DNA from: Nostoc indistinguendum CM1-VF10
Lineage (GTDB): Bacteria; Cyanobacteriota; Cyanobacteriia; Cyanobacteriales; Nostocaceae
Assembly: GCA_019359215.1 (NCBI GenBank)
Contig: JAHHHS010000048.1
Coordinates: 1 to 51,739 of the forward strand
DNA: 51,739 nucleotides
Reading direction: 5' to 3'
Shown: piece by piece, positions 8,198 through 17,133 of the stretch
Layout of the letters: every line of letters begins with the position of its first letter
Numbering within the stretch: position 1 is the first letter of the stretch
The notes under the pieces: generated by a model
Told to the model about the DNA's origin: nothing
What the model saw: the letters and a program-made list of their open reading frames with translations, nothing else
Database searches by the model: none
Position numbers and translations under genes: made by a program

Positions 8198-10150
8198 ATG
8201 AGCATGAAATTGAGTGTTAAGCACACTGTTGATCAGTGGTTCAACAAAATAGCAAAGAATCCAGCCCTTGGTGTAACTGTGTCGATTTTGTGGTTGATAG
8301 TGATTGGCTGGATAGCTTTTGGGTGGAATTTGGGCAATACTGGCTTAATTGATGAGACAGAGCCGTTGTTTGCCGAAGCTTCGCGCCAGATGTTCGTCAC
8401 AGGTGATTGGATTACCCCATTTTTCAATGGTGACACTCGTTTCGATAAACCTGCTTTAATTTACTGGTGTCAAGCGATCGCTTATGCAATTATTGGGGTG
8501 AATGAGTGGGCAGTACGACTTCCTTCTGCGATCGCAGCATTCGCCTTAGTTTGTTTAGCTTTTTATACCGTACAGTGGTATTTGGATAAACAAGATGAAT
8601 TAGAGCAAGTTTCACGTCCTACTCGCCGCTACTTAACATCTTTTATAGCAGCAGCGCTAATGGCACTCAATGCCGAAACTATTATTTGGGCGAGAATTGG
8701 TGTCTCTGATATGCTGCTCACCGGATGTATGGCATCAGCTTTGTTATGTTTCTTTCTCGGCTATGCAGGGAAGGGAGTAGAGAGTAGGAAGCAGGGAGCA
8801 GGGAGCAGGGAGCAGGTGGAAAATTCCTCTCCTCTGCCCCCTGCCCCCTGCCCCTCTGCCTCTTCTGCCCCATTCCCTAATAAGTGGTATATAGCTTGTT
8901 ACGTGCTGATTGCTGGCGCAATTTTGACTAAAGGCCCAGTGGGAATTGTCTTGCCAGGGCTAATTGTTGCCGCCTTTTTGCTCTACGTGGGAAAGTTTCG
9001 AGAGGTGTTGCGGGAAATGCGCCTTCTCGTAGGTATATTGATAATTTTAGGTTTATCAGTACCTTGGTATGCTTTAGTAATTTGGCGTAATGGCTGGAAT
9101 TATATTAATGCCTTTTTTGGTTATCACAACCTGGAACGCTTTACAGAAGTAGTTAATGGTCACTCAGCACCTTGGTATTTTTACTTCTTAGTGGTGCTGC
9201 TGGGGTTTGCACCATACTCAGTGTATTTACCAATCTCTATAGTAAGACTAAAGTTTTGGCAGCGATCGCACTGGCGATCGCTTGAACGTTTTCAGCAGTT
9301 CGGTTTATTCGCCTGGTTCTGGTTTGCTAGCATCTTTGGTTTTTTCAGCATTGCTGTTACCAAACTCCCTAGCTATGTATTGCCTTTAATGCCAGCAGCA
9401 GCCATCCTAGTAGCCCTATTTTGGAGCGACTTTTTCCAGGATACACAGGCGAGGCAAATTCCTTTTTCCTCGTCTCCCCTTGTCTCTGCCTCTAGCACTC
9501 CTCCCGTCTCCCCCTCTTTTCTCCGAGTTAGTGGTTGGATGAATGTAATGTTTTTATCAGTTCTGGCAACAGCACTGTTTAACATAACCCACATTTTAGG
9601 TACTGATCCAGCTATAAGTAACTTCCACGAACTAATTCAACAATCTGGTTTACCAGTAATAGCCGGCCTCATGTGGCTGATTTGTGCCATTTCAGTTGGG
9701 GGTTTATTACTAAGCCACCGATGGAACTACATTATCGGTATTAATTTAATCGGGTTTGTGGCGTTTTTAATTTTTGTCTTAACTCCTGCTTCGTTCTTTA
9801 TTGATCGAGAACGTCAATTACCCTTAAGAGAATTGTCTGCGGTCATTTTAGAAGCAAAACAACCAAATGAAGAATTGATCATGCTTGGCTTCAAAAAGCC
9901 TAGTGTGGTATTTTACAGCCGCATTCACGTAAATTATTTAAGATTTCCCCAAGAGGCTATAGAGCATATTCAAAACCAGGCTGCTAAGGGATTGCAACCT
10001 CCATCGCTGCTGCTATTGGCTGAACAGAAAAAGTTTTTACAAATGGACTTACAGCCAGATGATTATAAGAGTTTATCGACCAAGGGCGCTTATAGCTTGG
10101 TTCGAGTTCCTTTTAAGAAAAAGAAAAATCAAAAGATAGACATATCATAA
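8198..10150 (+). CDS. GT39/ArnT-type membrane glycosyltransferase
   Basis: 650 residues with about 11-12 membrane segments. The first luminal loop has the ArnT/PMT signature DETEPLFAEASRQMFVTGDW followed by FDKPALIYW and WAVRLPSAIAA. This class transfers a sugar from a polyprenyl-phosphate donor to lipid or protein at the periplasmic side. Two low-complexity insertions break the fold between helices: about residues 192-228 (encoded by 8770-8880, rich in Gly/Ser/Pro) and about 425-445 (9450-9525). Both are made of the repeats found between genes in this window. The first ATG (8198) is followed by another at 8204; either may be used. Confidence 0.85.
   Translation: MSMKLSVKHTVDQWFNKIAKNPALGVTVSILWLIVIGWIAFGWNLGNTGLIDETEPLFAEASRQMFVTGDWITPFFNGDTRFDKPALIYWCQAIAYAIIGVNEWAVRLPSAIAAFALVCLAFYTVQWYLDKQDELEQVSRPTRRYLTSFIAAALMALNAETIIWARIGVSDMLLTGCMASALLCFFLGYAGKGVESRKQGAGSREQVENSSPLPPAPCPSASSAPFPNKWYIACYVLIAGAILTKGPVGIVLPGLIVAAFLLYVGKFREVLREMRLLVGILIILGLSVPWYALVIWRNGWNYINAFFGYHNLERFTEVVNGHSAPWYFYFLVVLLGFAPYSVYLPISIVRLKFWQRSHWRSLERFQQFGLFAWFWFASIFGFFSIAVTKLPSYVLPLMPAAAILVALFWSDFFQDTQARQIPFSSSPLVSASSTPPVSPSFLRVSGWMNVMFLSVLATALFNITHILGTDPAISNFHELIQQSGLPVIAGLMWLICAISVGGLLLSHRWNYIIGINLIGFVAFLIFVLTPASFFIDRERQLPLRELSAVILEAKQPNEELIMLGFKKPSVVFYSRIHVNYLRFPQEAIEHIQNQAAKGLQPPSLLLLAEQKKFLQMDLQPDDYKSLSTKGAYSLVRVPFKKKKNQKIDIS
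8771..8872. repeat. heptamer repeat inserted in frame in the glycosyltransferase
   Basis: GGGAGCA occurs three times in tandem at 8795-8816, after related units, and is followed at 8826-8870 by the pyrimidine-rich near-complement (CTGCCCC units). The two halves could pair as a hairpin. The same type of paired repeat occurs between genes at 34790-34880. Here its length keeps the reading frame open. Confidence 0.8.
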
Positions 10151-10220
10151 ATAGTCATTAGTCATTGGTCATTGGTCATTGGTTATTCACAAAAGACAAA
10201 GGACAAATGACTAATGACCT
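10151..10220. repeat. intergenic heptamer repeat GTCATTG/GTCATTA
   Basis: Tandem copies of GTCATTR at 10155-10185 face the complementary ACAAATGACTAATGACC at 10203-10220, giving a potential hairpin between the convergent glycosyltransferase and kinase genes. It may act as a terminator for either, although there is no T run. Confidence 0.7.
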
Positions 10221-10222
10221 GA

Positions 10223-13200
10223 TTAACATTTGTCATTGTAACCGTTGACAGCTAAAGCATCATTGATCTGGTTTAATAGGTCTTCCATTGATATTGATCG
10301 CGGTAATATTTGGGTAGCGATCGCACCAACAATCGTTTCTATAGATTCCAAACCATTCTTTTTCTGCTTGTCAATTTCCCTGTAAGCTACCCCAGGTTGA
10401 AAACTGGTTTCTAGACGATTTAATCGCTGATTCAGTACCAAAATTGGTGGTAATTTATCAGGCGAATTTCCCAATGTTTTCAGTGCTTTTAGCACGTCTT
10501 TATGGATAGCGGATTCTCCTAAACAAATTAGCAGTAAGTCAACGCTTTGGTGGCGAATTTGTTGTAACACTTCTGCCCAACAGGGACTCATCGCTGCTTT
10601 GAAGCCTGCTGTTTGTAGGTACTGAATTAAAGCTTGGAACCACTCAGATCCCCGTTCAGCAGTTTCACTACTAATTGAGCAATTTTTTGCTGTTCGATAA
10701 CCCTTAACTTGCTTGCGTCTTACCTGTGGTAAATCACGCAGCATTGTCAAATCCACTACCAAGATGTTAGGAGGGCAGCAAATACCAGAAGCAATTTCCA
10801 GTACTGATAATAAGGCATCTGTTTTCTCGGTACGATTGTTATTGTCTTTGGTAAATGGTGTTAAGTAAGGAAATACAGATAACCCTGGTATTTTAGAAGC
10901 TATTAGCGTAGTAGCAACATCACAAGTAACAAGTGGTAGAGCCGCCAAACGTGAGTGCTGAATTAGTTGTTGCAGATAAATTTGAGCGGTGGTACTTTCG
11001 ACATCTAGCAAAATGACATCAAATTGCCATACCCGCGCCAAAAGTTCTGCTTGATCTAAGTCATCTACTTCAATCACTCGGTGTTCTCGAAGTGAGGGGT
11101 GGGGATTGACCGATTCCAATTGGGGATTCACCAACCTGAGAATTCGCAGTGGGGTTTTAGTCCGGGTAATTGCGCTATTGTCTAACCCTTGCTGCAAAAC
11201 GGCTTGTGCAGTACATAATTTTTCTAAAACTGGTGCTAAGACCTGATGCTCTACTGGCAAACTTAAGAAACCATCGGCTCGGTTAGCAAATGCTTGCTCC
11301 TTTTCTGCTCCCGTTGCGGTCACAATTACAGATATATGACGGGTTGCGGTGTCAGATTTCAGTAAAGTCAGCACATCCCAGCCTGATAGCAAGGGTAGCA
11401 ACGGATTCAAAAATATCGCGATTGGTTGCAAGCGCCGAGCTTTTTCGACTGCTTCTGTCCCCGATCGCGCAATCACTACCCGATATCCTAAACCTTTGAG
11501 TTGTTCAGTCAAGTCTTCAATATATCGGGCTACTGCCTCGACTACTAAAACCAACCGTTGCGAACTGGCGGGATGATACTGTGTGGATGTACTAATATGC
11601 TGACGAGCTGCTGCGGGGTTTTCTCGTGTCTGTTGGTATCGTGTCTCTTCCTCTTCTCTGATGCCCATATCTGGTTCAGAAAAGCCTGTTTTTGGAGGAC
11701 TAGGCGGCAGAAGTAGGGTAAACTGGCTACCTTTTCCTTCACGAGATAAGAAGCTGACATCTCCTCCGTGGAGACGGGCCAGGGCCCGAGTTAATACTAG
11801 CCCCAAACCAGTGCCTTCAAATTGGCGGGTGAGGGGATTTTCCAGTTGTTGGAATTTTTGAAAGATTAAGTGTTGCTGATGTTCAGGAATACCAATGCCT
11901 GTATCCCAAACCGTAAAGGCAATCCATCCTTCCCAACGGCTCACCCGCAGCCCGATTTCGCCAGATATTTCGGTGAATTTAAAGGCGTTAGAAAGTAGGT
12001 GTACTAGCATCTGACGTAAGCGCAATTCATCTGCCACTATCTGGTCTAAACCTAGTTCAATTGAAAGGCAGAATTCGGGAGCAGATGAACGAGCATTTTG
12101 TTGAGTTTGGGATGTTGTTTTAGGAGTTTGAGTGTGGATGGCTTTGGCTTCTGATAGGGCGCGATCGCACACAGCACTAATTTTTACTGGCGTCAGCGTT
12201 AAATCCATTTGTCCCGTTTCCATCCGGGTCAAATCTAAAATGTCATTAACCACACTCATCAGGTGGCGACCACTTTGATGAATCAGTCCCGCATAACGCG
12301 CTTGACGCTCGTTAAGTTCTCCCAACTGCTGATCCACGAGCAAGCGCGATAGTCCTAAAACGGCAGTTAGGGGAGTTTTGAGTTCATGACTAATACAAGC
12401 TAAAAACTCATCTTTGAGCCGATTGAGTTGAATTAAATCAGCATTTTTTGCTGCTAATTCTTTGCAAAGCTGCTGTTGTTCAGTGACATCAGTAGCTAAG
12501 ACCAACCACAAATCATCGCTCAGTGCAGCCTTATTTTCAGCACTCATGGCTTGAAACTCAGGACTGTCTAATGGAATTTTGGTAAACTGCCAGATTCGCT
12601 CCTGACCATTTTGCACTTCGACAACGCAAGTACAAGTACCTACTTGGCTATCCAAATAGCACCGACTGTATACAGCATCTAGTGATGCTTCTTGCTGGGT
12701 CAGTTCTTGTTCACTACCATGCTCATTTTCCCCACCATTGGGATAAACCTTGATTGCTCGTTGGCTAACATATTCTGATTTTTCGGAGAGCTTAGGGGCA
12801 AGTATTGCCTCCACCTGTTGCCTAACTCCTTCTGGATCTTTCAAGGCTCCTAATTGCTGCCACCAGGCGGGATTTCGTGCTACCACCTCGCCACTACTCG
12901 TTTGCAACATCAAAGGCCAAGGCAGTCTTTCTAGCAACTGTACCAACGGCTGGTGTCCCAATGACTTAGGTTCTGGCGGCTGTACACCAGCATTATACTC
13001 ATGGCGATGCTCACCAGATGATCTCTGTCCGGCTGAACTTAGTGACCCAGCCATGCGTTCCTTAGCCAACAATCGCAACAGGCGTGAACTATCCAGCAGC
13101 CCTAAATATTGACCATCAGAGTCAATCAGCGCCCAATCTAATTTCTGGTGTTTTTCGACTTGTGGATAACGCCAGTGCAAGCTTAATTGCTCTACACGCT

Positions 13201-13582
13201 CAGAAGCTGATATTGTCTGTATTGGCTCAATTAGACCTTGACCCCACGTAGAGAGTGATTGGTGTAAATTTAGATTTTTATCGTCACTATGTGTTAATAA
13301 TTTTTGGATTAAACGGGCAGAATACAGCAATCCTATGGGGCAGTGGTGTTGATTCACTACTACCAAGCGATCGCACTGCTCTTGCTCAAAAATCTCTAAC
13401 ACCACTGCCAGAGAACTTGTTTGGGGGCAGCTAGGTACGGTTGCCTGAAAGTTATAAAGCGGGTAATCTAGCATTAACATAGGGCTTTGGGGGTCATTCT
13501 TCCTGTGGAACCCTCCGGCATTTCCATCTGCCAACTGTTGATGGTCTTTTCGCCTGAAGTCATATCCTCTAAGAAGACTCAT
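10223..13582 (-). CDS. hybrid sensor histidine kinase with CBS pair and degenerate receivers
   Basis: 1119 residues. The order is: two CBS-like repeats (about 40-175), a PAS-like region (about 215-370), HisKA with phospho-acceptor His399 in SHELKTPL, HATPase with N box around Asn532, G1 DTGIGIP at 560 and G2 GTGLGL at 590, then three receiver-like domains (about 675-800, 840-930, 950-1080). The first receiver has Asn726 (FLNPLLP) where the phospho-Asp should be and lacks the acidic pair, so it is a pseudo-receiver. The later ones are also divergent (ILLDVES; LLICLGES). The protein is soluble, with no membrane helix, so it senses a cytoplasmic signal. An internal ATG cluster (MLML, residues 35-37) may be the true start. 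It is divergent from kaiABC. Confidence 0.88.
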   Translation of the reverse strand: MSLLRGYDFRRKDHQQLADGNAGGFHRKNDPQSPMLMLDYPLYNFQATVPSCPQTSSLAVVLEIFEQEQCDRLVVVNQHHCPIGLLYSARLIQKLLTHSDDKNLNLHQSLSTWGQGLIEPIQTISASERVEQLSLHWRYPQVEKHQKLDWALIDSDGQYLGLLDSSRLLRLLAKERMAGSLSSAGQRSSGEHRHEYNAGVQPPEPKSLGHQPLVQLLERLPWPLMLQTSSGEVVARNPAWWQQLGALKDPEGVRQQVEAILAPKLSEKSEYVSQRAIKVYPNGGENEHGSEQELTQQEASLDAVYSRCYLDSQVGTCTCVVEVQNGQERIWQFTKIPLDSPEFQAMSAENKAALSDDLWLVLATDVTEQQQLCKELAAKNADLIQLNRLKDEFLACISHELKTPLTAVLGLSRLLVDQQLGELNERQARYAGLIHQSGRHLMSVVNDILDLTRMETGQMDLTLTPVKISAVCDRALSEAKAIHTQTPKTTSQTQQNARSSAPEFCLSIELGLDQIVADELRLRQMLVHLLSNAFKFTEISGEIGLRVSRWEGWIAFTVWDTGIGIPEHQQHLIFQKFQQLENPLTRQFEGTGLGLVLTRALARLHGGDVSFLSREGKGSQFTLLLPPSPPKTGFSEPDMGIREEEETRYQQTRENPAAARQHISTSTQYHPASSQRLVLVVEAVARYIEDLTEQLKGLGYRVVIARSGTEAVEKARRLQPIAIFLNPLLPLLSGWDVLTLLKSDTATRHISVIVTATGAEKEQAFANRADGFLSLPVEHQVLAPVLEKLCTAQAVLQQGLDNSAITRTKTPLRILRLVNPQLESVNPHPSLREHRVIEVDDLDQAELLARVWQFDVILLDVESTTAQIYLQQLIQHSRLAALPLVTCDVATTLIASKIPGLSVFPYLTPFTKDNNNRTEKTDALLSVLEIASGICCPPNILVVDLTMLRDLPQVRRKQVKGYRTAKNCSISSETAERGSEWFQALIQYLQTAGFKAAMSPCWAEVLQQIRHQSVDLLLICLGESAIHKDVLKALKTLGNSPDKLPPILVLNQRLNRLETSFQPGVAYREIDKQKKNGLESIETIVGAIATQILPRSISMEDLLNQINDALAVNGYNDKC

Positions 13583-14139
13583 ATAAGCAACTCTGGTTAT
13601 TTCAACGCCATTAAAACAACGGGATTTCCCCTCACGGACACTTGCTTGCGGACGAGTGCATTTTTCACGAGGCGACGTTTCTCATTTCTAGCAACTAACC
13701 TCCCCAGTGTCTTACTGGTATTTAAACTCCTCATCGATAGCGACAGCTAAAACAATTATGGCCCCAAAGAATCGCTTTAGAACCTTGAGGAATTATAATG
13801 ATTTAGAATAGGACAATCCTTTAAGTTCGTTTAAGTATCTTATCAAGGAGCAAAAGAAAGAAATCTATCTATACAAATAGATAGATATGTAAATAATCAA
13901 TTATCTACTGGGTCTTGCTATGGCGACAGATACCCCATCATCAAAAACCTACTAAGTCTTATTACTCAGTTGCTGGACTAGGTTGTTGAGTGGCTAGCAC
14001 TATCTACTAAACATAGAGCGTTATTTTGGGGTGGAATCACCAGTTTACTGCACATTTAGTATTCCCTTAGAAGCGTTAGCCAAACTTATCAGCGCACGTT
14101 TCTTGGTCGGGGCGATCAAGGAGATAGATTCAAGAATAA
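13583..14139. other. 557-bp divergent control region between the kinase and kaiA
   Basis: No gene is visible. A perfect hairpin ATCTATCTAT-acaa-ATAGATAGAT lies at 13863-13886. A ribosome binding site (AAGGAGATAGA, 14118-14128) precedes kaiA. The promoters of both genes must lie here, but I cannot name -10/-35 boxes with confidence. Confidence 0.5.
13863..13886. promoter_or_regulatory. perfect 10-bp-arm hairpin/palindrome upstream of kaiA
   Basis: The arms ATCTATCTAT and ATAGATAGAT are exact complements around a four-base loop. With no T run it is not a standard terminator. It could be an operator or a 5'-UTR hairpin of the kaiA transcript. Confidence 0.45.
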
Positions 14140-14718
14140 ATGTTATTACCGATATTGATTCTGCAACCTGATGTTAATAAATCTTTAAATAATCCAGTAA
14201 GCTTAGACAACCAAAAAAGTTTGAGCACGTGGGCGTGGAAACTTATTGACACGATTATTGCCCAATTTTGCTATTTACCTGCTGCAACTACCTCTGGAAA
14301 AATCAACTATTTACCAAATTGGCTGCAACAAAATCCAAATAAGGCAGACACTGACAAGTACATCTACCTATTTGCCAGTAACACCCAAAAAAGTCAGCAG
14401 CATTTTCAGGAGATGACTCCATCAGAAAGGCAAGGATTATTAAGACAGCTCAAATTAGATTACAGCTTGATTCTTATAAATTATTTTACCACAGATAAAA
14501 CGCTCAAAGAAAGAATTGATAAATTTATCAATACTATATTTTATGGTAATATTCCTGTGCCCCAAATCATCGAAATTCACATGGAGGTAATTGAAGAATT
14601 TTCTAAACAGCTAAAATTAGAAGGAAGGAGCAATGAAACGTTACTTGATTACCGTCTAACGTTGATAGATATCCTAGCTCACCTGTGTGAACTCTATAGG
14701 AGTTCGATTTATAAATAA
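14140..14718 (+). CDS. kaiA: circadian clock protein KaiA, short form
   Basis: 192 residues. From about residue 88 to the end it is the KaiA C-terminal four-helix domain, with IPVPQIIEIHMEVIEEFSKQ and DYRLTLIDILAHLCELYR. This domain dimerises and holds the KaiC A-loop to stimulate autophosphorylation. The first 85 residues are short and divergent and do not form the pseudo-receiver domain of the ~284-residue Synechococcus protein; filamentous cyanobacteria are known for such truncated KaiA. The ATG at 14140 has a good upstream AAGGAG. kaiB follows after 309 bp, so kaiBC probably also has its own promoter. Confidence 0.93.
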   Translation: MLLPILILQPDVNKSLNNPVSLDNQKSLSTWAWKLIDTIIAQFCYLPAATTSGKINYLPNWLQQNPNKADTDKYIYLFASNTQKSQQHFQEMTPSERQGLLRQLKLDYSLILINYFTTDKTLKERIDKFINTIFYGNIPVPQIIEIHMEVIEEFSKQLKLEGRSNETLLDYRLTLIDILAHLCELYRSSIYK

Positions 14719-15027
14719 ATTAAACTTATAGATGTTCAACTTGGAACAAGCTACCTCTGTTAGTCAAAGAAGAGGGAAGGAGGCACAAAGCTTGGAGCAA
14801 GGGGAAAACCCCATAAATAAACGTAGTTGCTTTCAAACAAGGACGTATTTTTTCTCTTGCCAAGACCCCGAAATAAATGTTTTATTTTTGAGCGTAAATC
14901 AGTTTAGTTGTTCTGAAACCCTTGAATGCAGGGAAACTTCAGAAGCTTTCTCCCCTGCTCCTGTGCCTCTTCGGTTAGTCACAATGTGCGAACAAATATT
15001 ATATTTTCATTACTAGCTTGTAAGTGT
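14719..15027. other. 309-bp kaiA-kaiB spacer
   Basis: The spacer contains purine-rich repeat-like sequence (14770-14815) and no convincing gene. A reading frame running through it into kaiB lacks family similarity before the kaiB ATG at 15028. A kaiB promoter is expected here but not identified. Confidence 0.4.
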
Positions 15028-15342
15028 ATGAATAAAGCCAGAAAAACCTACGTTCTCAAGCTTTACGTAGCAGGTAATACTCCTAATTCAGTTCGGGCAT
15101 TAAAAACACTCAAAAATATTTTAGAACAGGAGTTTAAAGGTGTTTATGCTTTAAAAGTAATTGATGTACTGAAAAGTCCGCAACTGGCAGAAGAAGATAA
15201 AATATTGGCAACACCAACATTATCTAAAATTTTGCCTCCACCCGTTCGCAAAATTATCGGGGATCTTTCAGATAGGGAAAGAGTATTGATTGGATTAGAT
15301 TTGCTCTATGAAGAACTAAGTGAAGGAGATTTGGAAGAGTAA
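15028..15342 (+). CDS. kaiB: circadian clock protein KaiB
   Basis: 104 residues, standard KaiB length. It starts MNKARKTYVLKLYVAGNTPNS, the thioredoxin-like KaiB N terminus, and contains LATPTLSKILPPPVRKIIGDLSDR and the acidic tail EELSEGDLEE. KaiB switches fold to bind the CI ring of KaiC and sequester KaiA in the night phase. I chose the ATG at 15028 over upstream starts because family similarity begins exactly there. kaiC begins 137 bp downstream. Confidence 0.96.
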   Translation: MNKARKTYVLKLYVAGNTPNSVRALKTLKNILEQEFKGVYALKVIDVLKSPQLAEEDKILATPTLSKILPPPVRKIIGDLSDRERVLIGLDLLYEELSEGDLEE

Positions 15343-15479
15343 AATAATTAATGATGCAAAAGACCATTTATAAAATAAGTTTTAACTGTGTATGGGAGCT
15401 ATTTTTACAAATAGTCTAGAGAAAATCGAGTCTAAAATTTAATAAAAAACAGCCTTTAATACCCTTTTGTTATCAAGCA

Positions 15480-17042
15480 ATGAGTGAAAACGAGCAATTA
15501 ACATCAAAAAACACACCGAAAATTAGGGGTGTAGAAAAAATTCGCACGATGATTGAGGGGTTTGACGATATTAGTCATGGTGGTTTACCAGTTGGTAGAA
15601 CTACCTTGATTAGCGGCACCTCAGGTACAGGCAAAACTTTATTCTCTCTTCAGTTTCTCTATAACGGTATTACCTACTTTGACGAAGCAGGAGTATTTGT
15701 TACTTTTGAAGAATCACCCAGTGATATTATTAAAAATGCTCATGTTTTTGGGTGGAACCTGCCACGCCTACTCGAGGAAGGTAAGTTATTTATTCTCGAT
15801 GCATCTCCCGATCCTGAAGGTCAGGATATCGTTGGTAATTTTGACTTATCTGCACTAATTGAGCGATTGCAATATGCTATTCGCAAATACAAAGCTAAAC
15901 GAGTTTCAATCGACTCAATAACAGCAGTATTTCAGCAGTATGAAGCGATGGGAGTAGTCAGGCGCGAGATTTTCCGCCTAGTAGCACGTCTAAAACTACT
16001 GAATGTCACAACTATTATCACAACTGAACGTAGCGAAGAATATGGCCCCGTTGCCTCTTTCGGAGTGGAAGAATTTGTTTCCGATAATGTAGTAATCGTT
16101 CGCAACGTTTTAGAAGGAGAACGCCGCCGTCGTACAACTGAAATTCTCAAGTTGCGTGGCACAACTCATATGAAAGGCGAGTATCCTTTCACGATTACTA
16201 ATGAAGGGATTAACATATTCCCACTGGGAGCAATGCGCTTGACTCAACGCTCTTCTAATGTCAGAGTATCTTCTGGTGTCAAAATCTTAGATGAAATGTG
16301 TGGTGGTGGTTTCTTTAAAGATTCGATTATTTTGGCAACAGGGGCCACAGGTACTGGTAAAACCCTGTTAGTAAGTAAGTTTATTCAAGATGGCTGCCTC
16401 AATGGAGAACAGGCAATATTATTTGCTTACGAAGAATCACGCGCCCAACTATCTCGTAATGCTTCCTCTTGGGGAATTGATTTTGAAGAGTTAGAAGATC
16501 AAGGTTTACTCAAAATAATTTGTACCTATCCCGAATCAACTGGTTTAGAAGACCACTTACAAATTATAAAATCAGAAATTGCTATCTTCAAACCAGCTCG
16601 TATCGCCATTGACTCCCTATCAGCATTAGCTAGAGGAGTGAGCAATAACGCATTTCGGCAGTTTGTAATTGGTGTGACGGGTTATGCTAAACAAGAAGAA
16701 ATTACTGGTTTCTTTACCAACACAACTGACCAATTTCTAGGAGCGCATTCGATTACTGACTCTCATATTTCCACGATCACCGATACAATTCTGATGTTAC
16801 AGTACGTAGAAATTCGTGGAGAAATGTCGCGGGCAATTAACGTATTTAAAATGCGCGGGTCTTGGCATGATAAGGGCATTAGAGAGTATAATATCACTGC
16901 GGATGGCCCCGATATCAAAGATTCTTTCCGAAACTACGAACGGATTATCAGCGGTGCTCCTACTCGCGTTAATATCGATGAAAAGGCGGAACTTTCTCGC
17001 ATTGTTAGACGTTTTGAAGATAAACAGAGTTCCGAACCCTAA
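15480..17042 (+). CDS. kaiC: circadian clock ATPase/kinase KaiC
   Basis: 520 residues with two RecA-like domains. CI has Walker A GTSGTGKT at 46-53 and catalytic Glu77/Glu78; CII has GATGTGKT at 288-295 and Glu318/Glu319. The autophosphorylation sites Thr426, Ser431 and Thr432 are all present (SITDSHISTITD), with the same numbering as Synechococcus. The hexamer is the clock core, with CI ATPase and CII autokinase/phosphatase. The C-terminal A-loop region is normal. The last codons and stop fall inside the first copy of a 27-bp direct repeat (17038-17093). Confidence 0.97.
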   Translation: MSENEQLTSKNTPKIRGVEKIRTMIEGFDDISHGGLPVGRTTLISGTSGTGKTLFSLQFLYNGITYFDEAGVFVTFEESPSDIIKNAHVFGWNLPRLLEEGKLFILDASPDPEGQDIVGNFDLSALIERLQYAIRKYKAKRVSIDSITAVFQQYEAMGVVRREIFRLVARLKLLNVTTIITTERSEEYGPVASFGVEEFVSDNVVIVRNVLEGERRRRTTEILKLRGTTHMKGEYPFTITNEGINIFPLGAMRLTQRSSNVRVSSGVKILDEMCGGGFFKDSIILATGATGTGKTLLVSKFIQDGCLNGEQAILFAYEESRAQLSRNASSWGIDFEELEDQGLLKIICTYPESTGLEDHLQIIKSEIAIFKPARIAIDSLSALARGVSNNAFRQFVIGVTGYAKQEEITGFFTNTTDQFLGAHSITDSHISTITDTILMLQYVEIRGEMSRAINVFKMRGSWHDKGIREYNITADGPDIKDSFRNYERIISGAPTRVNIDEKAELSRIVRRFEDKQSSEP

Positions 17043-17093
17043 ATTTAGTATCGTAGTATATTCTTTCCTAAATTTAGTATCGTGCTATATTCT
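17038..17093 (+). repeat. 27-bp direct repeat overlapping the kaiC stop codon
   Basis: Two copies, 17038-17064 and 17067-17093, begin CCTAAATTTAGTATCGT and end TATATTCT. They differ at two adjacent bases and are separated by two bases. The first copy contains the kaiC TAA. The core TAAATTTA is itself palindromic. This may be a tandem duplication or a paired binding site in front of the tolC gene. Confidence 0.85.
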
Positions 17094-17133
17094 GTGGTGA
17101 AGAAAGGTTTTCTGCCGCTAGATTGATTTTCGT

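Noticed and set aside
10151..10220. Rho-independent terminator between glycosyltransferase and kinase
   Set aside because: Paired GTCATTR repeats can form a hairpin but lack a T run; listed as a repeat instead.
11290..13112. Several ORFs opposite the hybrid kinase
   Set aside because: All are mirror frames of a gene with clear kinase motifs.
14732..15016. 94-residue ORF between kaiA and kaiB
   Set aside because: Repeat-like composition and no family resemblance; it overlaps the natural leader of kaiB.
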